Assembly (NCBI GenBank): GCA_036925085.1
Contig: JAUPFP010000001.1
Location: 16,772,842 to 16,836,841, forward strand
Length of the DNA: 64,000 bases
Direction of reading: 5' to 3'
Source: Brachycybe producta
Taxonomy: Eukaryota > Arthropoda > Diplopoda > Playtdesmida > Andrognathidae
Positions within the stretch are counted from its first letter, which is position 1, and the number at the start of each line of letters is the position of its first letter. Positions 1 to 10,140 of this stretch are shown piece by piece. The translations under genes and the position numbers were made by a program. The notes beneath the pieces are model-generated. The model had not been told where the DNA came from. It saw only the letters and a program-made list of their open reading frames with translations, and made no database searches.

Positions 1-1039
1 AACCGGAGGGGCCAGCTACTGCCTCGGGCGGACCCGATCCAGCAGCCGGCTTCTCTGGCCAAGCAGCCCCTGAACAAATGTCAGGGCGGGCGAGAGTCTC
101 TGCTCGAAGCCCCACAGCAGGCGTGAACCTTTTCAACGCCTCCTCCTTAGCTTGGAGCATCGCCTCTCTCTCTGCGAGAGCCTTGGCTCTGGCAGTAATC
201 TGTGCGGCTCCGGACTTTTTCTTGCACTTCCTTGCGCCGTCCTTCTTCACCTGCACGGTGGGAAACTCCCTGATGAAGCATCGACGGTCTCCGACCAGGA
301 AGCCACCTTCCTGGACCATGTCCCGTCTAGCTTCATCCAACCGATCCAAGCGGCCTTCTTCTTCGGCCAAGGACACAGCCACGGCCTCCAAAGACATTGG
401 ATCGGCGGGAAGAACTCCGGGGGATCCCGTCCTAGACGGTTTACCCTCGGAGGCCGAACTACTCCCGTCAGACTCCGAAGAGCCCTCTGAAGAGGCGTTA
501 TGGCTCCGCCACTGCCTTGAGGCGTCAACCACCGAATCAACGGTGGTTTCGACCTCCATCTCCGTGTCAATGACTAAGGACGCTCTCAAGGAGACGTCCT
601 CACTGTCCTCGACCACCCTAGACGAATCTAGGAGGTCTCGGACAGTCGGAGACCCGGGTTCCGGGGTACTAGTGGTGACCACACCGGTAGCTGCTTTCCC
701 ACCATCAACACCCGCTTCTGCAGCCTCTCCAACCGGAGAAACTACCGCCGCCACCGACTGAACGGTGGTAGCAGCCGTATCTCTGGAGGGAGACTGCAGG
801 TATCTGCCCCAGAAGGCTCCGACACCGGTCGGAGTCGACTGGGCAGACTCCGGACCTTCCACGGCCTCTGCCGACGGGGAATCAACAGATTCCACGGTAG
901 CGTCAGCCGTTTCCGGTCCGCCAGATGATGGGGAGCCCTCCGATCCCGACTCCAACAGCCTTGCATCTCCAGGATGCAGCGGGCTGAGGGAAGGGGACCG
1001 TTGGCCACTCCCGTCGCCTTCCTCCTTCTCCTTCTCCAT
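1..1039 (-). CDS. Element H ORF3, N-terminal part (runs off window)
   Basis: This frame is open from an ATG at 1039 down to the window edge, 346 codons without a stop. The ATG sits in a strong context (ACCATGG) 8 bases after a 3' splice acceptor. The protein is acidic and Ser/Thr/Pro-rich for about 250 residues. A conserved segment (GGFLVGDRR) follows, then a basic stretch (KKSGAA) and an Ala/Glu/Lys-rich stretch likely to be a coiled coil. It matches the N-terminal half of ORF3 in element A (20817-21846) and in I (7693-8688). H has the intact reading frame at the point where A has lost one base (near 20929). I recognise no known family. Role unknown; inferred to be an accessory protein of the Gypsy element. 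Confidence 0.75.
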   Translation of the reverse strand, partial: MEKEKEEGDGSGQRSPSLSPLHPGDARLLESGSEGSPSSGGPETADATVESVDSPSAEAVEGPESAQSTPTGVGAFWGRYLQSPSRDTAATTVQSVAAVVSPVGEAAEAGVDGGKAATGVVTTSTPEPGSPTVRDLLDSSRVVEDSEDVSLRASLVIDTEMEVETTVDSVVDASRQWRSHNASSEGSSESDGSSSASEGKPSRTGSPGVLPADPMSLEAVAVSLAEEEGRLDRLDEARRDMVQEGGFLVGDRRCFIREFPTVQVKKDGARKCKKKSGAAQITARAKALAEREAMLQAKEEALKRFTPAVGLRAETLARPDICSGAAWPEKPAAGSGPPEAVAGPSG

Positions 1040-1046
1040 GGTGAGC

Positions 1047-1075
1047 CTGTGAAAAAGGGAAGAGACCGTCAAAAA
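1047..1075 (-). promoter_or_regulatory. 3' splice acceptor before ORF3 (H)
   Basis: On the minus strand a pyrimidine-rich run (TCTCTTCCCTTTTTCACAG) ends in CAG just before the ORF3 ATG. The same arrangement occurs in A (21847-21875) and I (7665-7692), with different bases but the same pyrimidine tract plus AG. Splicing is inferred, not shown. Confidence 0.55.
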
Positions 1076-1118
1076 CAAGTTTCTACCATGAAAAAGTGAA
1101 TTCCACGGGCTTTCACGG

Positions 1119-1447
1119 ACCGTAGTCTGTGCCCCACGGTAATTCGACGGTAAATTTACCGTTAACCGCGGTACAACGGACCAAAGTCCGTTTGTCACGG
1201 TGAGCAACGGTAAATCAACGGAGAAACGGTGGTTTCCGCCGCGGTACAACGGACCAAAGTCCGTTCGTCACGGTGAGCAACGGTAAATCAACGGTGAAAC
1301 GGTGGTTTCCGCCGCTGTCCCACGGACCAAAGTCCGCGTGCCAGTGGCGTACTCGCACCGCACGGTGATTCGACCGACTAAACGGTCGAATACACGGTAA
1401 ATCACCGTGCGAGAGGCGGGGTACAGGTACCCGGCGCCTGCACCAAT
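1119..1447 (-). other. Element H leader joined directly to ORF3 region
   Basis: This is leader sequence like that of A (29500-29806), with CGGACC-AAA-GTCCG hairpins near 1187, 1250 and 1324. A large hairpin (1360-1410) lies next to the PBS (1430-1447). At about 1118 it passes straight into the sequence preceding ORF3, so gag, pol and the second repeat block are absent. The junction lies in the ACGGTCCGTG-type repeat common to both regions. Confidence 0.7.
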
Positions 1448-2229
1448 TGTAACGTCCCGCCGGACCGTTACAATAACCCGGTAAATTAATCGCAAAACTG
1501 CCTCAAAAACTTACCGTCAACCGGCTTCTTCTGGGGACGGGACCGTACCCGTAGCCGCCTCCACACGGTGTTCCCCTTGAGATGTGCCGGCTCCAGGAGC
1601 CACCCACGACGGACACGACGAAAAACCACACCGCCACGCCGAGAATATCGCGGTAGAACAACTGTTCTACCGCGAGCCGACACGAGTTCCGGTCGAAAGA
1701 GGACGGTAAAAGGACGGTGGTGATTTCCCCAACCGGTAATTCCACCCCCCTCGCGGTAACTCCTCAAGAAAATGACACGGACACAAAGTAAGTGATGACA
1801 AAGTGTTTAATCACACTTACGACGGATAAGATGAGTAATGATGACAGTTGTTATTTACAAATGCGGGCTGGCCCGATTGACCAGCCCAAAGGCACTTTAT
1901 ACAAATAAGCCAACAGGCAAAACAGAGATGAGGAGAAGCACTGGCCAGTGGAGGTCTACCTGACCTCCACCCACAGGTCTAGTCAAGCTCACAGCCTACA
2001 ACCAACTGCCCAGATCCTGTGGTTGACTAGGCCACAGGAAACCTCCAGGCAACTCCACCTGGAGGGGACAGAGGTCACATCTGACCTCTCACCCATAGAC
2101 TTCATGGTGAGAGGTCTGCTGGCACCAAAATGGCGTCCGACCCAACAGCCTACTGTAGCTGTCAGGCAGACCACCATAGGGAAATTCGTCTGTTCCATCA
2201 AAATTAAAATTGGAGCAGACCAGGTTGCC
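1448..2229 (-). repeat. LTR of element H (5' LTR, A-type)
   Basis: The sense strand runs from GGCAACCTGGTCTGCTCC at its right end to CGGCGGGACGTTACA at its left end, next to the PBS. It aligns along its whole length with the LTRs of A (18041-18832, 29807-30569). The outer end lacks the terminal TGT, and the last 14 bases (GCAGACCAGGTTGC) appear again at 2232-2245 before element I begins. Confidence 0.85.
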
Positions 2230-2247
2230 CAGCAGACCAGGTTGCAT

Positions 2248-2832
2248 AAGGGCCTGCGGAATCACTTCAGGCGTTCTACTGGCGCTTTGTTCAGCTGGCG
2301 GAACGAGTTTCTCCTGTCGACTCCTCCGATACAAGAAGAAACTGCAGCCGGAAATTCTCAGACCTCTCTGGGGATCGAAAGCTGAGACGGTCAGGGACTT
2401 TACCACCGAGGCAATGTTGGTCGAGGCCGACATGCTCATGCGGGAGCGTTACCTGCCCGTACCTTGACGGTATCGGAGACCCAGGCTACGGCCAAGGTCT
2501 CTGGTGCTGTGGCAAAGCCCAAGAGCTCTGCTTCGTCTACTTCTACCTCTTCGGGTGCGAAGACAGCGGCACCGTCCAAATCGGACGGAGCTACTGCCAA
2601 GACCGGAGGGCAGAAGGGCAGAAAGATGAAGCGGCGGAGCCAGGGTGGGAATAAGTTCACAGCAGCCCCGTCAAGGTCCAGCCAAACGGCTGGCGGTGGA
2701 GGTCCTACTCGTAGGCAACCCGGTCCATGCTTTCGGTGTAACCAGATGGGTCACCTTAAGAGGGACTGTCCGAAGGCTGTTGCCCAAGGACAGGTTGCTC
2801 GAGTACCACCGGGCGAAAGCCCAGTGGCGCGG
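2248..2832 (+). pseudogene. Element I gag, C-terminal fragment
   Basis: Matches E gag from 38832 onward: the end of the capsid region, a Ser/Thr/Lys-rich linker, then a CCHC knuckle (CFRCNQMGHLKRDC) at about 2729-2770. The 5' part, leader and LTR are missing. An insertion near 2330 puts the start of the fragment in another frame than the knuckle. A LINE cuts it at 2832, before the frameshift site, so the gag end and the pol start are lost. Confidence 0.75.
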
Positions 2833-3836
2833 TTAGTGGGTATGGATTAGGTGAACAGGTGTATAAATGGGTGCATTCTTTTTTGAGTGATAGGAAACAA
2901 AGGGTTGTTGCAGGTGGGTCTGAATCTGACTTGATAGGGGTTACATCAGGGGTTCCTCAGGGTAGTGTGTTGGGTCCACTTCTGTTTCTTTTGTATATCA
3001 ATGACCTCAGCAGTCAAGTTAGCAGCAATTGCCGGCTATTTGCAGATGATACAATAATTTATCGTGAGGTTACCTCTGACAATGATTGCCATATTATTGA
3101 TAGTCACTTGAAAGCAATAGAGGCATGGTGTTCTAAATGGCAACTTCAACTTAATAAGGGAAAATGTTGTGTATTGAGGGTAGCTAGGGGAAATAATCCA
3201 ATAATATTTCCATATAGAATAGGGGCCATTCCACTTAATAACGTAAATTCTTATAAATATTTGGGGGTAATGATTACAGCTAAACTTTCTTGGAAGCTGC
3301 ATATCCAACAGATTATTTCCAAGTCTATGCAGATGCTTAGGTTTAGTCAACGCGTTCTAAGAAGGTGTCCCAGGGAGGTAAAATGTATAGCATATCAATC
3401 ATTAGTACGTCCCCATCTAGAATACTGCAGCTCCGTGTGGAATCCCCACACTGAGGGCTTAGCTCACTCTATAGAAATGGTCCAACGCAGGGCTGCTAGG
3501 TTTGTTTGTGGTAAATATGGATATGCCGACAGTGTAACTAAAATGCTTTCAGAGCTTGGTTGGGATAGTTTACTTGCAAGACGTTCAGATTTTAATCTTA
3601 ATATCTTTAATCGAATGCTAGAAGACTCTTGCCCTAAACCTACTTCAAGTAAACTTTGCAGGGCATTATATTTGGGTAGGGGTGACCACTCTAACAAAGT
3701 TGGAGAGATTTTTCACGAACAGATTCTTATTACTGGTCATTTGTCCCGAGGGCGATTCGACAATGGAACTCGCTTGCTGGGGATTTTGTGCAGGAAAAAC
3801 GTATTTTATGGGAGTCATAATTGTGTTTTGTTTTGA
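2833..3836 (+). CDS. LINE reverse transcriptase, C-terminal part
   Basis: One open frame encodes the palm and thumb of a non-LTR RT. Visible motifs: SGVPQGSVLGPLLF, then the catalytic CRLFADDTIIY near residue 65, LQLNKGKC, YKYLGVMIT, and the thumb motif VRPHLEYCSSVW with IEMVQRRAARF. These belong to the CR1/L2/Jockey group. The frame is open upstream of the first start-like codon at 2859 as far as the truncation point, so the protein start is lost. The endonuclease is absent. The frame has no internal stop, so this is a fairly young copy, but 5' truncation means it cannot move by itself. Confidence 0.85.
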
Positions 3837-3994
3837 CAATGCATATATTTGCAGCATTAAAAAGTATTGAAATTGTTGTTGGGTTTATATCATTAGGGTT
3901 TTATATTTTCTGGTTTTGACAATGCATTTTCTATGCTGCACTTGGACTCTTGTCCCTCTGCCATAGGCCTTTATGGCTGCTTGCAGAGTAATTT

Positions 3995-4019
3995 TTCAAA
4001 TTCAAATTCAAATTCAAAT
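3995..4019 (+). repeat. (TTCAAA)n LINE 3' tail
   Basis: Four units of TTCAAA mark the 3' end of the LINE. Element I sequence (GTGGGTATTCTGCATG) resumes immediately after. Confidence 0.8.
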
Positions 4020-5338
4020 GTGGGTATTCTGCATGAAGCAGGGGTGCCTCTGGCTAGGTCTGCAGACCCAGAAATTACCCAGTGGGTATTTCAGGAGCCA
4101 AGCCCCACACTGGAAGCTGCGCTTGCCCGGCTGAAGAGCTGGGTGGCACCTTTCTTCCCTGATGAGGGGGAGGAAGGTCCGAACGGTACGGGCAGTACGA
4201 GGGCTTCGAGGGTTGGTGCGCCCATGTTGTTGCACAGGCCTGGTGAGTCTCCTGAAGTGGAGACTGGAAGCCAGGCCCCTGAGCATCCTGTACGACCGTT
4301 TCCTGTGGGAGGACGGATGATGCTCAGAAAAGTAATGTCGGGCAACGACGGTTGCCCATTCCTGAATTACAGAGCCGTGCATACTTGCGTGGGGCACCGC
4401 GTGTTCTGGTGTCGATGGATGGTCGGCTAGTTGAGTCGATCGTCGACACCGGGGCCGAAGTATCGGTCATGAGCATGTCGATGGCACGGGAGATGGAGTT
4501 ACAGGTGCAGGAGGTTAGCCTCCCCTCATTCCTGACGGGCATGAGCGGGTACTCCATCAAGATAGGAGTCATGTACGTGGACATGTCAATCCACGGACGG
4601 TCCATCCATACCCATCTTCTCCTCATTGAGGGTGAAGGGGAAGCCGTAATAGGCGTTGACCTGGCTTCCCGGTTTGGGTTAATGTTGGACATCGTGAGCC
4701 AGAAAGTTTATTTCCGGGAAGACACCTGGAGTGCACATCCAGATGCTCTTCATGCCGCACTGGCCGTTCAGGCTTTGCAGGGTACTTCGGTACAACTTCC
4801 TAACTCGGTGCTGGAGGCGTTGGCGAAGCTTCACGATTCTGTGGAGCCTCTGCTACTCCCTCGTTACGGGTTACCGGAAGGGATGCCTGCGGAGCCTGAA
4901 AAGGTGGATGGGTGGATTGACATTGTGTCACCCACGCTTGCCGAGACCAGTTCTCCAATTAGGAGCAGGGAAGTTTGTTCCCTGCGACTGTTGGAGAACG
5001 TATGGCTATCAGCTCATGAGCGGAAGGTGGTTTCCGTGAGCTTCATAGAGCATGCTGGCCCTGGACAGCTGCTTCTCGTTGAGCCCCATCGTAAAGCCTT
5101 AGGTGGCCGGGGTCTGTTGGTGGTGGCAGGAATTGCCGAAGCCACAGAGGAAGGCTATTACGACATATGGCTTGAGAACGTCGCCGACGTACCCATTGCC
5201 CTGGAGACAGGAGAGGGTGTGGCGATAGCTCAAGCTGTGGAGGCAGCCCTAGTGGTGGGACTGGACGATCCATCTAAGTTGAGAGGGGATACCCCACTCA
5301 TGGAGATGGTCGACCAGGGGGGCTTCCGCCTAAGTTGA
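4020..5338 (+). pseudogene. Element I Pol: protease region
   Basis: Start of Pol: a spacer with GVPLARSADPEITQWVF, then a retropepsin-like aspartic protease with the active site IVDTGAEVSVMS at about 4440-4475 (catalytic Asp present). The region between protease and RT (LRENVW-like, GHAGPGQLLLVEPH-like segments) follows. The frame closes at 5338 because a G run near 5313-5318 has shifted it relative to A; the RT continues in another frame from 5335. The extreme N-terminus and the frameshift signal were lost with the LINE insertion. Close to E (39660-40170). Confidence 0.8.
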
Positions 5339-6423
5339 GAGGGGCAACCAAGAAAGGTCGCCGAGTCCTCAATGCGGAAGTTAGACCCACTCTCGAAGAG
5401 TGCCTTAATATCGGACCTAGTCTGAAGCCTGAGGAGGCGGCACAGCTTCGGGAGTTCCTGCTGGAGCGCCGTGATCATTTTGCGTTCAATTATACAGAGC
5501 TGGGGGAAACCCCGCTCGTCGAACACACAATTGATACCGGTGGGTTACCTCCGGTGCGTAAAGGATTGCGAAGAACCGCTCCGGCGGCTCGTGCAATCGA
5601 GAGAGAAGAGGTAGCGAAGATGTTGGATGCAGGGGTAATCCAACCTTCGCATAGTCCTTACGCGAGCCCTATCTTGCTTGTTTGCAAGAAGGATGGTGGC
5701 TTTCGTTTTTGTGTGGACTATCGGCGACTGAATGCCCAGACTAAGGCAGATCAGTACCCGTTACCTCGCATCGATGATGCCCTCGATTCACTTGCTGGAG
5801 CGAAGTATTTCGCAACCCTAGACCTTGCTAGTGGTTACTGGCAGGTCAGGATGGCGGAGCAAGACACTGAGAAGACAGCATTCATTTGCTCTCAAGGTCT
5901 GTTTGAGTTTCGAAATATGCCTTTTGGACTCTGCAATGCTCCTGCCACAATGCAAAGAGCGTTAGACCTCTTGTTGGCGGGACACAAGTGGGAGAGCTGC
6001 TTGGTGTACCTAGACAATATTATCGTCTTTGGGAGCACCTTTGAGCAGTTCCTCGAACACTTGAGTACTGTCCTGAGGCTGCTACGAGGGGCGGAGCTGA
6101 AACTCCAGCCGAAGAAATGTTTCTTCGGTTTTCACAAAGTCAAGTATTTCGGTCACATTGTGAGTGCCGAGGGAGTTGCTCCTGACCCGGGACGCGTGAG
6201 AGCAGTCGAAGAGTTCAATGTCCCTACAACGGTGACCGCCGTCCGAAGTTTTCTTGGACTGGCCGGCTACTACCGTAGGTTCATTAAGGCCTTCGCCAAG
6301 ATCGCAAGGCCACTGCATGATCTGACCAGGAAGAATGCTTCCTTTGACTGGTCGGAGCAGTGTGGTCTAGCGTTCGAGCGGTTAAAGGCATTTTTAACCG
6401 AAGCACCGGTGCTCACCATGTGA
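5335..6423 (+). pseudogene. Element I Pol: reverse transcriptase (YLDN)
   Basis: Full-length Ty3/Gypsy RT region with the usual blocks: PILLVCKKDGGFRFCVDYR, PLPRIDDALD, FATLDLASGYWQV, MPFGLCNAPATMQ, YFGHIVSAEGV and GLAGYYRRFI. The catalytic YxDD box reads YLDNIIVFG (about 6007-6033), so the second catalytic Asp is Asn and this RT should be inactive. The frame ends at 6423 (TGA), where a 13-base deletion relative to A has removed the start of the RNase H segment. Confidence 0.85.
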
Positions 6424-7140
6424 GGTGTTAATTCACACCGATGCTAGTGGGTACGGTCAAGGAGTCGTAGTATACCAGAAGTTACCTGAGGACAAGGCTC
6501 CTCGGGTTCTGGCCAACGCTAGCCATCTCATGAAGGGACCGGAAACACGGTATAGTGTCACCGAGCAAGAATGCTTGGCGATCATGTTTGCCGTGGGTAA
6601 ATTCCGACCTTACATCTTTAACCGGGACTTTGTGATCGTAACAGATCACCATGCGCTCTGTCATTTGCAGACTGCGAAAAACCTGCAAGGCAGGTTGGGG
6701 CGTTGGCAAATGCAGTTGTAGGAGTACCGGTATAAGATTCAGTTTAAGAAGGGGAAACTTCAAGAGGATGCTGACTGCTTGAGTCGGTATCCGGTGAATA
6801 AAGTTGTTGATCCTTCTTTGCCTGAACACGTCGAAGCCGACGTGGGTGAGGTCATTTACCGGATCCGGTCTGAGGTGGATTGGGTGATGGAGCAAGCCAA
6901 CGACAGTTGGTGCTCCAAGGTGAAGCGTGAGCTCTCCACCGACCCCGACTCGAACTTAAGGTTCAAGTTCGTGGTGGCAGACAAGTTGTTGTATGCCATC
7001 AAATCCATCCAGGATCGTACTAGAACTGTGTTGGTGGTGCCGAGGTGTCAAGCCTTCTGCTTGCGGAAGTTGCACGATAGCTCCGAAGCTGGTCACTTCG
7101 GAGTGTACAAGACCTACCAACGGTTGCGTACTCGTTTCTT
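6424..7140 (+). pseudogene. Element I Pol: RNase H and integrase N-terminus
   Basis: RNase H motifs IHTDASGYGQGVVVY, TEQECLAIMF and IVTDHHALCHL are present in one frame. A TAG at 6719-6721 replaces the Gln codon seen in A. After it the integrase N-terminal zinc-binding part is readable (LRKLHDSSEAGHFGVYKTYQR) up to about 7140. The CxxC half, the DDE core and the C-terminal tail are deleted, and the sequence passes into the repeat block before ORF3. Confidence 0.8.
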
Positions 7141-7184
7141 GTGGACTCTGTCTTCTCGGGACTTGTGGGAGACCAAGTTCTACG

Positions 7185-7664
7185 GAGTTTGGACGGTGAA
7201 AAGGTGTTTTTACACGGTTCTGTCCGTGAAACCACCATTGAGAACGATTTCGACCGTGAACCACGGTTTCCTAACGGACAGAAAGTGGTTTTGCACGGTA
7301 ATGGTCCGTGCAAATCATTCCCCAAGAAACCTGAATTGTCGGTGCCAGGTTTGGACGGTCCAAACACCTGTTTGGCCGATTCCGACCGTGCGAATCCCGT
7401 GAAGGATGGTTTTTACTGTGGGTCACGGGATATGCACGGTGAAAACGGGATTTCCTACGGTGGTGTACCGTGGAAACCACCGCCCAAGGTACCGAACGTG
7501 AAATTACGGGTTTTGGACCGACCAAAAATGTTTTTGGCTGGTTCCAACCGTGCGGTTACCGTTGGGGACGGCTTTGGCCGTGGACCACGGTGCCTGTCCG
7601 GCCGGAAAACATTTTTTCGCAGTTTTAGACCGTGGAAAATGTTTCCTACCGTAATAGGTCAAAT
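7185..7664 (+). repeat. Pre-ORF3 tandem repeat block (I), about 160 bp x 3
   Basis: Three degenerate units begin near 7188 (TTTGGACGGTGAAAA), 7351 (TTTGGACGGTCC) and 7510 (TTTTGGACCGACC), with CACGGT/CCGTG words throughout. One frame (7141-7758) is open through all of it and reads as a repeat of about 53 residues (LDGEK..LHG..., LDGPN..., LDRPK...). It occupies the position of the 132-bp repeats in A (21870-22241). Confidence 0.7.
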
Positions 7665-7692
7665 TCTTACTGTGTTTTTTGATCTTTTTCAG
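7665..7692 (+). promoter_or_regulatory. 3' splice acceptor before ORF3 (I)
   Basis: TGTGTTTTTTGATCTTTTTC followed by AG at 7691-7692. It is the strongest polypyrimidine tract in the neighbourhood and lies where H and A have theirs. Confidence 0.6.
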
Positions 7693-8688
7693 GTAGCCAC
7701 GGAAGAAACTGAAGGGTGGCAGCGGTTCCTCCTCCCTCAGCTCTTTGCATCCGGGTGATGCGGAGCTGTTGGAGTTGGATGCCGCTTGCTCCCCGGATTC
7801 TTTGGGTCGGGCCATAGCCGACTTGGCCGACGGCGGACCTTTGGGTCTGCAATTGGTTGAGGACGCTGTGGTGACCCAGCTGTCCCCTCGGACCCCTCTG
7901 TATTATGGGTCTGTTTGCAGACGGTTGACACCGCCTCCCACCGTGGGTTCTCCGAGGGTGACCATTAAGTTGGGAGCCATGGAGATCCTGGCGGTTGGTG
8001 AGCCGGTGCGGGCCAGCACGCCCGTCGAAGAGGTGGCCACCGGTTTGGCGGCTACCTCCTTGACGAAGTGTGATCCTCCGGCGGACCAAAGCCGGCTAGA
8101 ATTGGCTAGCCTGGCTGAGGCAAGCAGGGATGCCTCCTTGGCAGGAACCCTGGTCATAGACATGGAGGTGGAGGTGGACACCACGGAAGATGGTGTGGTG
8201 CCCATCTCCAGGCGGTGGCGAGGCCAACGGATCCTCTCTTCAGAGGACTCTTCGGAGTCTGAAGGGAGAGGATCAGGCTCCCTGGGTAAACGGTCTGTGA
8301 CCGGATCCCAGGAGGGTACTCCAGCCCGGAAAGGTAGTCCAATTCCGGTCGACCCTGTTGGGGAGACGGAAGCGGCCTGCCTGGAAAGGCAGGACGAAGC
8401 TGCAGAGTACCAGACGGCATCAGGTGGTTTCCTGGCATCCGATAGGAAATGCTACTTTGTTGGGGAATACCCTACTCAGAAGTTCTGTAAGGACGGTTCA
8501 AAAACCAAGAAAAAGTCCGGAGCTGCTAGGTACACCACTAGGACGAAGGCTGCCTTGGTGAAGTTTACGCCGGCAGTGGGTCTTCTCCCTGTGTCACCAG
8601 CTCATCCTGAGGGAGCTGCTGGTGCTGCCTGGCCTGTTGGTCAGCCTCCGGTTTCGGGACCAACCGAAACACTCCTCAACATTAACTC
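7693..8688 (+). pseudogene. Element I ORF3, N-terminal half
   Basis: Homologue of H and A ORF3, open from about 7743 (LHPGDAELLE) for some 310 codons. It has the acidic/Ser-rich N-terminal part, the segment GGFLASDRKCYFVGEYPTQ, the basic KTKKKSGAARYTTRTKA, and KFTPAVGLLPVSPAHPEG. The last segment is continuous here, whereas A is frameshifted just there. No ATG follows the acceptor in the right frame and a TAG lies in the first codons, so a start is missing. A LINE abuts it at about 8688; the Lys-rich middle and C-terminal domain are absent. Confidence 0.7.
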
Positions 8689-8689
8689 C

Positions 8690-9280
8690 TAACATTAACA
8701 TTGATATCACAATTTACAATGTGATGGTCACTAATTTTCTCAGAAACCTTAACATTAGATACTTTATCATATGGGGAAGGTTAGTTATTACAACACCAAT
8801 TACACTACTATTCCTAGTTGGTTGCATAACCATCTGTTCCATGGAGTAAATATCCAAACTTTCCAACAATGAAACAGCTAAAGTAACAAACATCATTCCC
8901 ACCTGTAATTGAGCAAAATTCTCAATTTATGTTTGGGAAGTTAATATCACCTCCAAAAATTATAGCTGGGTTATTGTGTGCATGATGAAGGGCATCGAGA
9001 CATGAGCGAAAAGCAGCTATATCACTAATTGAAGATCCTGATGGGTTGTAGAAAGAAATTATAAATACCTTTTTTCCATTGAAACTGCTAAAAAAAACAC
9101 CACCAGTATGCCCCACTCTGTCCCTACAATATATTGCAAAGGTAGATGGAAGCACCTCTCCATTACTAACATTGTCATCCAGCCATGACTCAGTTCCATG
9201 TATTATTTGACAGTCTGATTCTTCAGTGGCTGCAAACGTCTGCAATTAACAACCATGATTTTCATATTTTTATTTATAAC
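8690..9280 (-). pseudogene. LINE ORF2: AP-type endonuclease
   Basis: Endonuclease motifs in order on the minus strand: KIMVVNCRRLQ (start), GTESWLDDNV (catalytic Glu), YCRDRVGHTGGVFF, GGDINFPNINW and, near 8730, ISDHHIV. These are the signature blocks of CR1/L2/Jockey endonucleases, which nick the target DNA to prime reverse transcription. At least two frameshifts separate them. Confidence 0.75.
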
Positions 9281-9469
9281 TAGCTCATTTGAAAAATTTC
9301 CTTTCACTGCAGCATCTCTAGAACAGGACTTTGCAGTCACAACTTGTGGTTGAGCTAGGATTCTACAGGCCCCTGTCATCCTCTCAGCATTAACTCCTGA
9401 AATAAGGTTATTAACATAATTCATAGCAATAATCCTCCTTTCCACCACAGGCCCCAACACTACACTAAA

Positions 9470-10140
9470 AAATTACCAACTAATTCTGTTATCTTTTTAC
9501 CAACTACTTCTCCTGCACGAGTGTTAAATTGCACTCCATCATAACTCCATTCTCCCCCTGAAACGTACCATAGCTGCTCTCAACTCAATTACCAGAATCC
9601 CCACCAGACTACAAGCCTCCACTAATCTGTCATCAACCCACCAGGCCCTGCAGAAAACAAAGTTGCCACTATCCACCCTCTCCTGCATTGCACTAACACA
9701 CTTTAACCCCCACCCTAGAGCTAACTATATGCTGAGCTAAGCTAACTAACTTATCTAAAACTTCTGAACCACTGTGTCTACATAGATCATTAGCACCTAC
9801 ATGCAACACCACTAGCACCTCATCTTCAGTTTCACCCCATACCAATCTACTTACACACTGCTCAACATCCTCAATTTTAGCCTCCAGTAAGCATGCCACA
9901 CTAACTTTCACCCTGGCATTTCATTTGGGGACAGCCCACCTATTGATATGCCTCACATTACTGTCACCAACAATGACAACTGATCTAGTGTTGGCCATTT
10001 TCCTATTTGTCTCCCCATCTTCACAATTAAATCTCAATCTCCTTGGCATACAGGACACTAGCCCCCTTACCCCGACCAACACAACCTTCAGATTTCCCTT
10101 GGGCCCTAGAGACTTTCTCCAATGCATCAAATCTATTACA
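9470..10140 (-). pseudogene. LINE ORF1: SGNH-hydrolase (esterase) domain
   Basis: Three of the four SGNH blocks are visible on the minus strand: block I VVIVGDSNVRHINRW (catalytic Ser) near 9960-10005, block III VLHVGANDL near 9785-9815, and block V YDGVQFNTRAGEVVGKK near 9495-9545. Block V normally reads DGVH; here the catalytic His is Gln. The frame is broken near 9690-9720. CR1 and L2 ORF1 proteins with this domain are known; its role in transposition is unsettled. Confidence 0.7.

Larger units (their letters stand above)
2833..4019 (+). mobile_element. 5'-truncated CR1/L2-type LINE in element I
   Basis: A non-LTR retrotransposon 3' fragment lying between element I gag and pol. It starts inside the reverse transcriptase and ends in a short 3' tandem tail of TTCAAA units (3995-4019), as CR1/L2-type elements often do instead of poly(A). 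Compared with E, about 235 bp of the host element (39423-39659) are missing at the insertion point, so insertion came with a target deletion or a later loss. I cannot define a target-site duplication. Its AT-rich base composition contrasts with the GC-rich host element. Confidence 0.8.

Noticed and set aside
78-761. Open frames of 200 or more codons on the strand opposite ORF3 (78-761 +, 20887-21561 +) and opposite gag/pol
   Set aside because: They are shadows of the GC-rich Ser/Pro/Gly codons of ORF3 and pol; no domain is seen and the sense frames have clear motifs.
1-2229. H as a reverse-transcribed spliced RNA
   Set aside because: About 70 bases upstream of the ORF3 acceptor, including the pyrimidine tract, are still present, so the junction is not at that splice site. 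Recombination in the short repeats fits better.
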